A stretch of 64,000 bases of DNA from Rhodocyclaceae bacterium (GCA_016704145.1 JADJAS010000007.1:1178001-1242000); one strand, 5' to 3'; counted from the first letter of the stretch, positions 36,520 through 45,748 are shown. Made by a program: numbers and translations. Notes: generated by a model not told the origin, from the sequence alone.

Positions 36520-39500
36520 TCAGTGCGACCCGCTTGCCCGCAGGCGGGCGATTTCGGCATCCAGTCCTGCCCACGCCGCCTTCGCTGGAGCATAGCGTTC
36601 GCGCATGTATGCGGCGAGTTCGGCGATCTGCCGATCGTTCATGGCGTCGCGGAACGCGGGCATGAAGCCGAGCTCGCGCGTCGCCGGTTCGCCGAGTCCA
36701 TCCAGGATGACGCGGATCAGGTTGTCGGGGCGGGCGCCGTGCAGGCTGCTGTGCAGCGCGAGCGGCAGGTTGCGCCCGAGCAGTACGGGACCGGCGCCAT
36801 CGTGATGGCAGGCTCCGCATGCGCCCTCGAACAGTCTTTGCCCCGGGCCGCGGATCGTCGCGGCGGTCGCGATGCTCGCCGCGACGGTGGCACGGGCCGC
36901 CGCCTTCTCGTCCGGCGCCGGTGCCGCGAGCGACGCCAGATAGACCGCCATGGCGCGCACGTCCGCCGCGGATAGCGTCGCCAGTTCGCGGACGACCGGT
37001 GCCATCGGTCCCGCGACGCTGCCGTGATGCAGGGTATGGCCGTCACGCAGATATCGCTCGAGCTCGTCGACCGACCAAGGCACTGGCGCGTGGCTGAGTC
37101 CGGCGAGCGGCGGTGCTTCCCAGCCGTCGACCACCGCTCCGGCGAGGTAGGCATCGCCACGGCGCTCGGCGCCCATGGCGTTGCGCGGCGTGTGGCACGC
37201 GCCGCAGTGCCCGGCACCCTCGACTAGATAGGCGCCGCGGTTCCACTCGGCGGAGCGCGCGGGGTCCGGCGCCAAGGGGCCGGGGTCGAGGTAGAGCGCG
37301 TTCCACAACGCCATTCCCGCGCGCAGACCGAAGGGAAACGCAAGCGATGTCGTGACGACACGGTTGCTGACGGCCGGCTGTGACATCAGGTAGGCGTAGA
37401 GGGCGAGCATGTCATCCGCCACGAGCTTGGTGAAATACGTGTATGGGAAGGCCGGATACAGATGGCGGCCATCGCGCGAGACGCCATGACGCATCGCGCG
37501 TTCGAACGCCGCGTACGACCAGCGGCCGATGCCGGTCTCGGCATCCGGCGTCAGGTTGGTCGTGACGATGGTCCCGAACGGCGTCTCGATCGCCCGCCCG
37601 CCGGCATTCGGGATACCGCCGGGCGCCGTGTGGCAGACCACGCAGTCCCCGGCGGCGGCAACCTGGCGGCCACGTTCCAACGTCGCGACGGTGAAGAGCG
37701 CGGGGTCCGATGGTCCGACGGGGGCCAGGGCCGGCCGCTGGCCGACGACCGCCGCGACCATGCCGACCAGGCCGGCGGCGAACGCGCCCGCGACTCCCCA
37801 CCACCGGCGGCGGCGTCCCGGCGCAATGGCTGCTCGCGCCTGGGCCCGCGAAGGTGTGTCCGTGACGGGCGGGCGGGGCGGGGGTGGCACGCCCAGCGCC
37901 GCGCGCACGACTTCGGGCGTGAATGGGGGCTGCCGGAAGCGCACGCCGGTGGCGTCGAAGATCGCGTTGGCTATCGCCGCCGTCCCGGGAACCGACGACG
38001 ACTCGCCCGCGCCCAGTGGCGCCTCGTTCGGGCGTGGCATCGACAACACCTCGATTACCGGCACCTCGCGGAACGACAGGATCGGATAGGCGCCCCATTC
38101 GCGCGGCTCGGGCGCGCCCCGCGCGTCGATCGCGACGCGTTCCTTGAGGGCGCGGCTGGTCGTCTGCACGACATTGCCGTGGACCTGGTGTTCGAGTCCC
38201 GCCGGATTGATTACCGAGCCGGCGTCGTGCCCCACGACCACGCGCCTGACATGCACCTCGCCGGTCAACCGGTTGACTTCGACGTCGGCGACCCATGCCG
38301 ACCAAGCGGCGCCGAAACCGGGGAATCGACTGTGTATGTAGCGCGCGTAGGCGAACCCCTGTCCCTTGAGCAGGTCGCCGTCGCTTTGCTGCCCCTGGGG
38401 CGCGGTGTGCCGGCGCCACCCGGCCCGCTCGGTGGTGGCCTTGACCAGCTCGATGGCCCGTTCGTCATCGAGCAGGCGCAGCCGGAACTCGACGGGATCC
38501 GCGCCCGCTTCGGTCGCGAGCTCATCGACGTACGATTCGTGCGCGAAGGAATTGGGCAGTGCCGACACGCCGCGCAACCACGATGCCCGGAGGATGGGCG
38601 CCATGTCCTGGGCCGCCACGCGCAGCGCCGGGTAAGCGTAGGGCGGCACCGCGGTTCGGTCGCCCATCTCGAAGGCGATCGGACGCGGCTCGATGGTGCG
38701 CGTCAGCAACAGGGCGAGCGTCGGCGCCGCGTTCGACGGGTACGACGAACTGAAGTCGTAGGCCACCGCGCGACCCTCGCCGTCGAGGCCGCCGCTGACC
38801 TGCATCAACTGAGCCGCGCCCTTGGGTTCCCAGGTGTGTTCCTGCGCGCGTGTGAGCTGCGCCCGCACCGGACGGCCGACCGCGCGCGACATCAGCAAGG
38901 CGTCCGCGGCAACGTCGTCGGCGCAGTTGCGGCCGTAGCAACCGGCTGCCTCGAGCCGGATTACCTCGATCGCGGTGTTCGGCCAGCCGAGCAGCAAGGC
39001 GAGGTCCGCGCGCAGCACGTGGGGGCTCTGCGACCCGGTCCATACCGTCGCACGGTCGGCCCGGCAATCGGCGACGGCGCACGATGGCCCGATTGACGCA
39101 TGCAGCTGATAAGGCCACACGTAAGTACGTGACATCGGTCGCGCGCAACCGGCGATGGTCGCGTCGACATCGCCGCGCTCGGCGAGAACGCGCCGTGTCG
39201 ACGGGTTCGCCGAAAGCGCGTGCTCCAGGTCGTCGAGCCCCGCGATGCCCGGCACCGGCCGCCAGCGGACGTCCAGCTCGCGCATGGCCGCCTCGGCCTG
39301 TTCCTCGCGTTCCGCCACGATGCCGACGAAGTCGCGGATCACGACCACGGCGACGATGCCCGGGAGATGCGCGACCGACGATTCGTCTACCGCCAGCAGC
39401 GAGTTGCCGACGAACTCGCCCGCGTCGAGGCCGACGTAGGGCGGGCGCACGACACGCCCGTGCAGCATGCCCGGCAAGCGCACGTCATGGACGTAAACAT

Positions 39501-40134
39501 CGCCACCGGTAGCTTTGGCCGGGATATCCACGCGCGGGATGGACTGCCCGACCAGCCGGTGGCGGCCGGGCGGCTTGACGCGGGTGTCGGGATCGAGGCG
39601 CAGCTCGACATGTTCGCCGGCGACGAGGTCGGCATAGCATATCCGGCGCGCCGGGTCGCCGTGAACGGCAACGACGCCATTGTCGATGTGGATGTCATCG
39701 CGCGGTACACCAAGCCGCTCCGCCGCGCGTTCGACCAGCCACGCGCGCGCTTGCGCCGCGGCGAGCCTCAACGGCACAGCGTGAATCTGGATCGAGCTGC
39801 TCGCGATGGTGGGCCCTTGGTTGGGTGCGCACGCGGTGTCGCCAAGCACCATCGTCACCGCGTCGAAGGCGACATTGAGCTCGTCGGCCGCGACCTGGGC
39901 CAGCGCTGTGCGGATGCCGGTGCCGAGGTCGACGTGACCATGGAGCGCGGTGACGCTGCCGTCATCCCACACCGCCAGCAGGATTTCGACGCCTTCGGCG
40001 GGATCGCCCGGCACCATGGGGGGCTGGCCCCGTGCCGGCGGCGGGGGGGGTGGCGGTTCCCGCACGACGACGAGCACGCCCGCGGCGGCATGGAAGTCCG
40101 CCCTCGTTCGCGGGGACTGCGAACGCGGCGTCAT
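36520..40134 (-). CDS. nicB: nicotinate dehydrogenase subunit B: molybdopterin subunit fused to triheme cytochrome c
   Basis: 1204 aa, close to NicB of Pseudomonas putida (about 1190). Residues about 1-750 are a xanthine-dehydrogenase-family molybdopterin domain, with the catalytic Glu in GAGES (about residue 708). A short basic region and membrane anchor (about residues 780-800, WWGVAGAFAAGLVGMVAAVVG) lead to a cytochrome part with three heme sites: CVVCH (about 831), CGACH (about 976) and CGACH (about 1106). It hydroxylates nicotinate to 6-hydroxynicotinate with water oxygen; electrons go via NicA to the hemes and the respiratory chain. The ATG overlaps the nicA stop (ATGA). Molybdenum-insertion helpers are not in the window. 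Confidence 0.9.
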   Translation of the reverse strand: MTPRSQSPRTRADFHAAAGVLVVVREPPPPPPPARGQPPMVPGDPAEGVEILLAVWDDGSVTALHGHVDLGTGIRTALAQVAADELNVAFDAVTMVLGDTACAPNQGPTIASSSIQIHAVPLRLAAAQARAWLVERAAERLGVPRDDIHIDNGVVAVHGDPARRICYADLVAGEHVELRLDPDTRVKPPGRHRLVGQSIPRVDIPAKATGGDVYVHDVRLPGMLHGRVVRPPYVGLDAGEFVGNSLLAVDESSVAHLPGIVAVVVIRDFVGIVAEREEQAEAAMRELDVRWRPVPGIAGLDDLEHALSANPSTRRVLAERGDVDATIAGCARPMSRTYVWPYQLHASIGPSCAVADCRADRATVWTGSQSPHVLRADLALLLGWPNTAIEVIRLEAAGCYGRNCADDVAADALLMSRAVGRPVRAQLTRAQEHTWEPKGAAQLMQVSGGLDGEGRAVAYDFSSSYPSNAAPTLALLLTRTIEPRPIAFEMGDRTAVPPYAYPALRVAAQDMAPILRASWLRGVSALPNSFAHESYVDELATEAGADPVEFRLRLLDDERAIELVKATTERAGWRRHTAPQGQQSDGDLLKGQGFAYARYIHSRFPGFGAAWSAWVADVEVNRLTGEVHVRRVVVGHDAGSVINPAGLEHQVHGNVVQTTSRALKERVAIDARGAPEPREWGAYPILSFREVPVIEVLSMPRPNEAPLGAGESSSVPGTAAIANAIFDATGVRFRQPPFTPEVVRAALGVPPPPRPPVTDTPSRAQARAAIAPGRRRRWWGVAGAFAAGLVGMVAAVVGQRPALAPVGPSDPALFTVATLERGRQVAAAGDCVVCHTAPGGIPNAGGRAIETPFGTIVTTNLTPDAETGIGRWSYAAFERAMRHGVSRDGRHLYPAFPYTYFTKLVADDMLALYAYLMSQPAVSNRVVTTSLAFPFGLRAGMALWNALYLDPGPLAPDPARSAEWNRGAYLVEGAGHCGACHTPRNAMGAERRGDAYLAGAVVDGWEAPPLAGLSHAPVPWSVDELERYLRDGHTLHHGSVAGPMAPVVRELATLSAADVRAMAVYLASLAAPAPDEKAAARATVAASIATAATIRGPGQRLFEGACGACHHDGAGPVLLGRNLPLALHSSLHGARPDNLIRVILDGLGEPATRELGFMPAFRDAMNDRQIAELAAYMRERYAPAKAAWAGLDAEIARLRASGSH

Positions 40135-40700
40135 TCGGGCGACTCCGTCAACCGGCCGGCATCGGCGGTGGCTCGCGCCGTCAGCTCGGCGGCGCGCTGC
40201 ACCGCTCGCAGGATTTCGATGTGCGTGCCGCACCGGCACAGGTTGTGCGCGAGGGCGTCGCGCGCCTGGGTGTCGGTCGGTCGGGGGCACCGGGCGAGCA
40301 GCGCGACCGTGGCCATGATCATGCCGTTGAGGCAGTAGCCGCACTGCGCGGCCTGCGCGTCGATGAATGCCTGTTGCACCGGGTGCGGCGCATCGGAACT
40401 GCCGAGCCCCTCAAGCGTGGTGATCGAGCGGCCCGTCACGCCACCGGCGGGAATGACGCAGGCGCGCGCCGCGATACCGTCGATGAGTACCGTGCAGGCG
40501 CCGCACTCGCCAAGCCCGCAACCATACTTGGGGCCATTCAGTCCGAGGTCGTTGCGAAGCACGGTGAGCAGCGGCGTCGCCGGCGCCACCACCACCTCGC
40601 GGTACCGCCCGTTGACCTGGAGGCGCAGCGGAGTGCTGCCATCTGGTTCGGCGTCCGTCGCCGGACGGCTTTCCGGTCCCGCCTGGGCCGACGGGATCAA
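40131..40700 (-). CDS. nicA: nicotinate dehydrogenase subunit A, [2Fe-2S] protein
   Basis: 189 aa if it starts at the TTG at 40700, which overlaps the upstream stop (TTGA) and has GAGGAC upstream; no ATG exists at the N-terminus, so the first about 30 residues are uncertain. Plant-type ferredoxin domain: YGCGLGECGACTVLIDG plus a later Cys, then the second cluster domain with AAQCGYCLNGMIM and NLCRCGTH. This is the standard small subunit of xanthine-dehydrogenase-type enzymes. It carries electrons from the Mo centre of NicB. Confidence 0.85.
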   Translation of the reverse strand: MIPSAQAGPESRPATDAEPDGSTPLRLQVNGRYREVVVAPATPLLTVLRNDLGLNGPKYGCGLGECGACTVLIDGIAARACVIPAGGVTGRSITTLEGLGSSDAPHPVQQAFIDAQAAQCGYCLNGMIMATVALLARCPRPTDTQARDALAHNLCRCGTHIEILRAVQRAAELTARATADAGRLTESPE

Positions 40701-41281
40701 CGCAGTCCGTCCTCGCCCTTGATCTCGGCGACGGCGAGGCCGCCCACGCGCGCCAGCGGGCGGCCACTGTCGGTGACAACGACCGCCACGACGATCTCGT
40801 TGGGCCGGGGCGCATCGGCGACGCGCGCCTCCATGGCGTCGAAGTGACTGCGCACGAAGGCAGCGTCCTTGTGGCCAAGTGGCACGTCGATCGCCGTGCC
40901 GAGAGTGCCGCGCTTCTTCGCCGAAGGCACCAGCGCGGCGCCTTTGACGACGGCCTGGCGCAGCGGGGCGCCCAACTTGGGATGCAGGATCGCGGCGGCG
41001 TGCTCGAGCTCGCCGGCCTCGCCGACGATCGCCGCCTTGCCATAGCTCTGCGCCGCCCCGGGGGCGATGCCAAGAGCCTCGACGCACTTTGTGCCGAGCA
41101 GGCCCCCGAGTTCCTCGCCAAGCGCGACCAGCTCGTCGAGGTTGTCGACGTAGCGACCGGCGCAGGGGTTGTCAATGACCGCCATGGCGAGCGCCTTGCG
41201 CGTCGGCGGGACGATGGGCTTGCCCATCTCGATGCGGGTCTCCTCGACCTCGACGACCAGCTTGCGTATCCTGGCTAGCAT
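40697..41281 (-). CDS. PF06684 (AA_synth/DUF1185) family protein, copy A
   Basis: 194 aa, AAGGAG upstream of the ATG. Family motifs are SYGKAAIVGEAGELEHAA, LVPSAKKRG and VPLGHKDAAFVRSHFDAME. The family is called amino acid synthesis family, with a chorismate-mutase-like fold, but has no firm reaction. It is a paralogue of the upstream gene: the blocks YGK(A/G)AIVG..GE(L/I)EH and VPLxHxxAxxVRSHFDA are shared. Being tandem and inside a nicotinate operon, both may form a hetero-oligomer acting on a pathway intermediate, for example the unassigned decarboxylation or ring step. That is inference. Confidence 0.8.
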   Translation of the reverse strand: MLARIRKLVVEVEETRIEMGKPIVPPTRKALAMAVIDNPCAGRYVDNLDELVALGEELGGLLGTKCVEALGIAPGAAQSYGKAAIVGEAGELEHAAAILHPKLGAPLRQAVVKGAALVPSAKKRGTLGTAIDVPLGHKDAAFVRSHFDAMEARVADAPRPNEIVVAVVVTDSGRPLARVGGLAVAEIKGEDGLR

Positions 41282-41312
41282 GTCTTTCTCCTTGATCTGG
41301 GGGCGGCGCGGG

Positions 41313-41954
41313 TCAGCGCTGGCCGTCCCACTTGCTGATATCGACGGCCTTGAGTCCGCCCACGCGGGCGTGGATGCGCGGGCCCGTGCTCATGGCCAGG
41401 ATGTAGATGATTTCGTCGGCATGCGGGGCGCCGGGCACGCGCACTTCGATCGCGTCGAAGTGGCTGCGCACGTAGCTGGCGTTGATGTGGGTGAGCGGCA
41501 CGTCGAGCGTGACCCCCGGGGGCCCGACTTTCTTGGTTGACGGCACGATCGCCAGTGCGTTGCCGGGCTGGCCGCCGCCGGCCTCGCCCTGACCTCTCGC
41601 ATAGGCGGCCTGGTCGCCTTTCCAGCCCAGGAGCGCGCGCATGGCGTAGCCGCCGGGCACGTGCCACAGTGCGCCATGCTCGATCTCCCCGGCGGCACCC
41701 ACGATCGCGCCCTTGCCATAGCCTTCGATGCGCTCGACCGGCACGCCCATCGCCGCGCGCAGCCGCTCGGCCATCTCGATGCCGAGCGGCTGCAGCGCGT
41801 CCATCATGGGCAATATGTCGGGTTCATGGCGTCCGGCGTAAGGGTTGGCGAGCACGATGGCGATCGCGCCACGGCGCCAGGGCGTCGCCGGCGGCGGCCC
41901 GAACTCGTGGTGGATTTCCTCGACGTGGGTCAGGACCCGACGCACTTCGATCAT
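41313..41954 (-). CDS. PF06684 (AA_synth/DUF1185) family protein, copy B
   Basis: 213 aa from the ATG at 41954, which overlaps the UPF0280 stop (ATGA) and follows GGGAGGA; the longer frame to 42047 would invade the previous gene. Motifs GYGKGAIVGAAGEIEHGA, PSTKKVGPPG and DVPLTHINASYVRSHFDAIE match copy A. It has a longer middle loop (GDQAAYARGQGEAGGG) than copy A. Function unknown; it is likely a partner of copy A. Confidence 0.8.
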   Translation of the reverse strand: MIEVRRVLTHVEEIHHEFGPPPATPWRRGAIAIVLANPYAGRHEPDILPMMDALQPLGIEMAERLRAAMGVPVERIEGYGKGAIVGAAGEIEHGALWHVPGGYAMRALLGWKGDQAAYARGQGEAGGGQPGNALAIVPSTKKVGPPGVTLDVPLTHINASYVRSHFDAIEVRVPGAPHADEIIYILAMSTGPRIHARVGGLKAVDISKWDGQR

Positions 41955-42865
41955 GATGTATTCCTCCCGCGCAATGAATGGGACATTATCGGCGCGGCCA
42001 GGCGGCGCGGGGTGGCGCCATCGGTCGTCATATACCAGCCTTGGCACACCATGACGGCGGACGTGACGAGACCCGATGCCACGAGTTCGCGCGCCCGGGC
42101 GCGGCCGGCCGCCAGCGCCGCGCCGACCAGTGCCGGCTCGAGTTTGGGCACCTCCACCGTCACCGGGATGTCCACAAGGTCGCTGTCATCGCGGACGTCG
42201 CGGGCCGGGCGCCGGACGATGCGGGCGTCGGCGACGTCGACCGCGTTGGCGATCATCGTCGCGGCCGCGTCGGCCTGCGACGACGTCGGTGCGAGCACCG
42301 TGGCGCTGTCGGCGATGCCCAGCGACAAGCTGCGCCCGCGCCAGCCGCTGGTGGCGACACCCCGCACCGGCAACTCGGCGGGCACCTCGAAGTCAAGGTC
42401 TGGCGCGAGCGCCGTGTGCGCTTGGCGCGGGACATGGCTCGCGAGGTCGGCGCACAGACCCACGCGCAGGTTGGTGTCCGGCGACAGGTGAAGCGCGATA
42501 TCGCCGCCGTTGTTGACGTAGGCGCGCGTTACGCCATCCCGGTCGTAGGCCGCGACAAGTTCCTCGGCCACCGCGCCGGCCACAGCGGCCATGGCCGTCA
42601 CGTAGCGGTCGCGATACGGGAAGCAGGCCCGCCACATGCGCCGCGCAATCGTCCCTTCGAGCGGGCAGTCGCCATCCCGGACCGGGCGGCGCAACGCCGG
42701 TAACTCGGCGACGAGCTCGTCGAGGATGGTCGCGAACCGGCGCCAGGCGTCCTCGTGCGCGGCGGCTATCGCGCCCGCCTCGCCGTCGGCGCCGATCACG
42801 ATATCGATCGGTCCGTGCTGGAAATGCCAGCGACGATCGGGCAAGCGGGCGCGGACGGCAGGCAT
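41951..42865 (-). CDS. UPF0280 family protein (ApbE-like fold)
   Basis: 304 aa from the ATG at 42865, 11 bp after the hnr stop. It has the marks of UPF0280, a family distantly related to the FAD:protein FMN transferase ApbE: GPIDIVIGADGE near the N-terminus, YVNNGGDIALHL in the middle, VATSGWRGRSLSLGIADSATVLA and SSQADAAATMIANAVDV. The reaction of the family is unknown. Because the neighbour Hnr is a flavoprotein, a role in flavin handling or in a pathway step is conceivable. It is translationally coupled to the PF06684 gene. Confidence 0.75.
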   Translation of the reverse strand: MPAVRARLPDRRWHFQHGPIDIVIGADGEAGAIAAAHEDAWRRFATILDELVAELPALRRPVRDGDCPLEGTIARRMWRACFPYRDRYVTAMAAVAGAVAEELVAAYDRDGVTRAYVNNGGDIALHLSPDTNLRVGLCADLASHVPRQAHTALAPDLDFEVPAELPVRGVATSGWRGRSLSLGIADSATVLAPTSSQADAAATMIANAVDVADARIVRRPARDVRDDSDLVDIPVTVEVPKLEPALVGAALAAGRARARELVASGLVTSAVMVCQGWYMTTDGATPRRLAAPIMSHSLRGRNTS

Positions 42866-42876
42866 CGGTACCGGGC

Positions 42877-44454
42877 TTAGCCGAGCAGCGGGACGCCGCC
42901 GAGTGGCCAGGGGTTGCTCGGGTCGGGTGATGCAATCCGCCGTTGCGTCGGCGCGCCGTCGCCGTGCGCGGCGCCGTGGGCGAGGACGTCGCCGATGGGT
43001 CGAATATTGTCCATGTGGCCGCCCAGTGCCCGGTAGTCGTCCAGGCGCATCGAGAACTCGATCGGCGCGACGATCGCCGGGGTCGGTACCGTGCCGAAGC
43101 TCCGGTCGGGCATGCGGGCGACGTCGACCATCACCGTGATGCCGCCGCCCGGCCAGACGTAGGCCGGCGCGCCGCCACAGCTGACGTTGACCAGCGCTTG
43201 CTTGATCGCGCGCGTGAGCAGCACCGGATTCTCGGTCACGCCGGCGCGCAGACTGCCGCCGGCGCCACCGACGAACAGCACCGTGCACAGCGATGGTTCG
43301 CAGTTCTCGCCAATGCGCGCGACGATGCGCGCGACCGCCTCGGGCAGTGGCGCCCGCCGGGGCGCGAGCGTTTCGTCGAGCACGTACCATTCCGCGTGCT
43401 CGCCCGTCGTCGAGACCATCAGCAGTCGCAAGCCCGGCCACGCCGTCCCGGCGTCCCAGCCCTCGATGATCGCGAGCGGATCGGCGATGTCCGTGCCGCC
43501 CCAGCCGGTGCCGGGGTTGGCCACCTGAAAATAGCGGCCGGGCGTCGACCGACGCCCGCTGATCTTGACGCCCGACGGACGCATGTCGAGACAGCGTCCG
43601 GCCTGGTGCTGCGTCAGCACGCCGGTGATGTGGTCGTCGACGACGATCACTTCGTCGGCCAGTCCATGGAACTGCTTGGCGAACATGCCGACGGTCGCGG
43701 AACCGCAGCCGACGCGCATCCTCGCCTCGGGGCTACCGTTGACGACCGGCCGCCGCCCCGACTGGACGATGACCTGCGAGCCGCCGTCGATGGCCAGCTC
43801 TACCGCCTCCTTATTGCCGAGCGCGGCCATCATTTCGCAGGTGACGCGGCCTTCCTTCTTGCTGCCGCCGGTCAGGTGATGCACTCCACCCAGCGAGAGA
43901 ATCTGCGAGCCGTACTCTGCCGTCGTCACATGGCCGACGACCTCGCCCTTGCATCGGATGTTCGCCTGCTCCGGGCCGAGGAACCGGTCGGTGTCAATCT
44001 TCACCCGGAAGCTGCAGTAACTGAATATCCCCTCGGTGACCACGGTCACGAGGTCGACACCATTCGCCTGCGAGGCGACGATGAACGGCGCCGGCTTGTA
44101 GTCGGGGTAGGTCGTCGACGAACCCACGCCAGTGACGAATAACTCATCCTGGACCGGGGTGGACGGGGCCGCGGCTTCGCCCGGGAGGAAAGGCGCCACG
44201 TCGTCCCCGCTCGCCGCGGCGGATCGGCGCAGCAGCAGCACGGGATCAACCCGCACGAGCCGGCCGGCCACGTTTGCGTAACGGTCGCAGGCCCCTGACT
44301 TGCCCGCCGAAATCTGGCAGAGTACTGGACAGGCGTTGCATTCGATCTTGTCGCTGGCCATGCGCTCGTTGCGCGGGCGGGCGCGTTCGAGTACCTGGGG
44401 AATGCTCGCCGGCTCGATCGCCGGCAAACCGTCGGTCTTGGTGTGCTCGGTCAT
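42877..44454 (-). CDS. hnr: 6-hydroxynicotinate reductase
   Basis: 525 aa. It resembles the 6-hydroxynicotinate reductase of Eubacterium barkeri, an iron-sulfur flavoprotein that uses reduced ferredoxin to convert 6-hydroxynicotinate to 1,4,5,6-tetrahydro-6-oxonicotinate. An N-terminal Cys cluster, C39-x2-C42-x3-C46-x9-C56, would bind Fe-S. Further conserved stretches include YKPAPFIVASQANGVDLVTVV, GIFSYCSFRVKIDTD and MRVGCGSATVGMFAKQF. It is the first gene of the minus-strand operon, divergent from the ferredoxin gene that most likely supplies its electrons. The start is supported by GAGGACC 8 nt upstream. Confidence 0.85.
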   Translation of the reverse strand: MTEHTKTDGLPAIEPASIPQVLERARPRNERMASDKIECNACPVLCQISAGKSGACDRYANVAGRLVRVDPVLLLRRSAAASGDDVAPFLPGEAAAPSTPVQDELFVTGVGSSTTYPDYKPAPFIVASQANGVDLVTVVTEGIFSYCSFRVKIDTDRFLGPEQANIRCKGEVVGHVTTAEYGSQILSLGGVHHLTGGSKKEGRVTCEMMAALGNKEAVELAIDGGSQVIVQSGRRPVVNGSPEARMRVGCGSATVGMFAKQFHGLADEVIVVDDHITGVLTQHQAGRCLDMRPSGVKISGRRSTPGRYFQVANPGTGWGGTDIADPLAIIEGWDAGTAWPGLRLLMVSTTGEHAEWYVLDETLAPRRAPLPEAVARIVARIGENCEPSLCTVLFVGGAGGSLRAGVTENPVLLTRAIKQALVNVSCGGAPAYVWPGGGITVMVDVARMPDRSFGTVPTPAIVAPIEFSMRLDDYRALGGHMDNIRPIGDVLAHGAAHGDGAPTQRRIASPDPSNPWPLGGVPLLG

Positions 44455-44522
44455 TGACGTGGTCCTCGGGCAGGCGGAACCGGCTTGCCGCCCCGGAGCG
44501 CCTGCGGTAGATTACGTGTTGC

Positions 44523-44533
44523 ATTCACTGAAT
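44523..44533. promoter_or_regulatory. palindrome in the divergent hnr/ferredoxin region
   Basis: ATTCA-C-TGAAT is a perfect 5-1-5 palindrome between hnr and the ferredoxin gene. It is a candidate site for the TetR regulator encoded nearby. Confidence 0.35.
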
Positions 44534-44546
44534 CTAAATGTTGCGG

Positions 44547-44590
44547 ATACTACATTCTCCTATGCTAGCGTATGCAGACCGGTTCCGCAA
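44547..44590 (-). promoter_or_regulatory. promoter of the hnr operon with shared motif
   Basis: On the minus strand TTGCGG (44590-44585), a 17-nt spacer and TAGCAT (44567-44562). Six nucleotides further on lies ATGTAGTAT (44555-44547), which recurs exactly after the nadC promoter. The same -10 and spacer occur before ena and nadC. Confidence 0.55.
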
Positions 44591-44611
44591 CAGCCTGAAA
44601 GGAGCCCTGCC

Positions 44612-44935
44612 GTGACCCACGTTGTGACCGATGCCTGCGTGCGCTGCAAGTACACCGACTGTGTCGAGGTTTGCCCGGTCGACTGCTTCCACGAAGGCCC
44701 GCTGTTCCTGGTCATCGATCCCGAGGAGTGCATCGACTGCGCCGTGTGCATTCCCGAGTGCCCGGTGAATGCGATATTCGTCGACAGCGACATGCCCGCC
44801 GAGTTTGGCCCCTTCCTTGAACTCAATGCGCGTCTCGCCAAGGAATGGCCCGTGATCAACCGAAGCCACGAGCCGCTGCCCGACGCCGAGCATTGGAAGG
44901 ATGCGCGCAACAAGCTGGCGGGGATCGAGCCATGA
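44612..44935 (+). CDS. 7Fe ferredoxin FdxA-type
   Basis: 107 aa from a GTG with AAGGAG upstream. It has two cluster motifs, CVRCKYTDCVEVCPVDC and CIDCAVCIPECP, in the [3Fe-4S][4Fe-4S] arrangement of FdxA, and the usual C-terminal tail (LNARLAKEWPVI). It is probably the electron donor of Hnr and acceptor of AOR. Its stop overlaps the TetR start (ATGA). Confidence 0.9.
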   Translation: MTHVVTDACVRCKYTDCVEVCPVDCFHEGPLFLVIDPEECIDCAVCIPECPVNAIFVDSDMPAEFGPFLELNARLAKEWPVINRSHEPLPDAEHWKDARNKLAGIEP

Positions 44936-45645
44936 GCGTGCCGGTCGTGGCTCGCGCGGCGGCGCCAGCACGCCGCAACGCGCAAACGGGTCGGCGCACG
45001 GGGATTCGCGCCGCCGCCGCGCAGGCGACGCGGGACGCCATCCTTCGCGCGGCGACGCGAATCTTCGCCAAGCATGGCTTCGACGGTGGCCGTGTCGAAC
45101 AGATTTCCAAGGCGGCGAAGTCGTACGATCGGATGATCTATTACTACTTCGGCAGCAAGGAGGGACTTTACATCGCGGTGCTCGAGGAACTTTACCGGAA
45201 GTTCAATGAAGCAGAGTCGCGCCTGGCGCTCGACCTCGAGCGGCCGGACAAGGCACTGGAGGAAGTCATTCGGTTCACATGGAACTACTATCGCCGCAAT
45301 CCCGAGTTCATCACCCTGCTCAACACCGAAAACCTCCACCGCGGACGGCACATCGCGAAGTCGCCAAGCGTTGGTCAGCATTCATCGCCGGCGGTACGGC
45401 TGCTGGGCGAGGTGCTGGAGCGGGGCGTCGCGCGCGGGCTTTTCCGCGGGACGGCGACAGCTCGCGATGTCTACCTTCTGATCGCGGCGATGGGTTATTT
45501 CTATCTATCGAACAGGTACACGCTTTCGGCATTCCTCGGCGAGCGCATCGACACCCCCGAGGAACTGGCGCACTGGGAGGCGTTTATCGTGGACACGGTC
45601 CGTCGCGCGCTTGCCCCGCCCGATGTGTTAACCCCCGCCAGCTAG
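44932..45645 (+). CDS. TetR-family regulator of the island
   Basis: 237 aa from the ATG at 44932, which overlaps the ferredoxin stop. The N-terminal HTH region (about residues 30-80) is ILRAATRIFAKHGFDG, VEQISKAAKSYDRMIYYYFGSKEGLYIAVLEELY, followed by a helical ligand domain. A long basic N-terminus (ARRNAQTGRRTG) precedes the HTH. It is co-transcribed with the ferredoxin and near three look-alike promoters; it probably senses a pyridine acid or intermediate and controls them. Confidence 0.85.
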   Translation: MSVPVVARAAAPARRNAQTGRRTGIRAAAAQATRDAILRAATRIFAKHGFDGGRVEQISKAAKSYDRMIYYYFGSKEGLYIAVLEELYRKFNEAESRLALDLERPDKALEEVIRFTWNYYRRNPEFITLLNTENLHRGRHIAKSPSVGQHSSPAVRLLGEVLERGVARGLFRGTATARDVYLLIAAMGYFYLSNRYTLSAFLGERIDTPEELAHWEAFIVDTVRRALAPPDVLTPAS

Positions 45646-45666
45646 CGGCATCGCCATGGCCCCGGC

Positions 45667-45695
45667 TTGCCGGGCGCTTGTCGTTGGTTTAGCAT
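45667..45695 (+). promoter_or_regulatory. promoter of the enamidase gene
   Basis: TTGCCG, 17-nt spacer and TAGCAT, the same layout as the hnr and nadC promoters. It lies 54 bp before the ena ATG. Confidence 0.5.
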
Positions 45696-45709
45696 TCACC
45701 ACATGAACG

Positions 45710-45729
45710 CGGCGCCCTGGTTGGCGCCG
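45710..45729 (+). promoter_or_regulatory. leader hairpin before enamidase
   Basis: CGGCGCC and GGCGCCG pair perfectly over 7 bp with a 6-nt loop, located in the presumed 5' leader just ahead of the ribosome site GGAGAGGG. It could modulate translation; there is no T-run. Confidence 0.4.
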
Positions 45730-45748
45730 CCTCCGATGGAGAGGGACG

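Noticed and set aside
35380..39096. Two plus-strand frames of over 530 aa
   Set aside because: They mirror the CoA-transferase and nicB; no recognisable domains.
44541..44566. Plus-strand promoter for the ferredoxin gene (TTGCGG/TATGCT)
   Set aside because: The spacing is only 14 nt; the ferredoxin promoter could not be placed.
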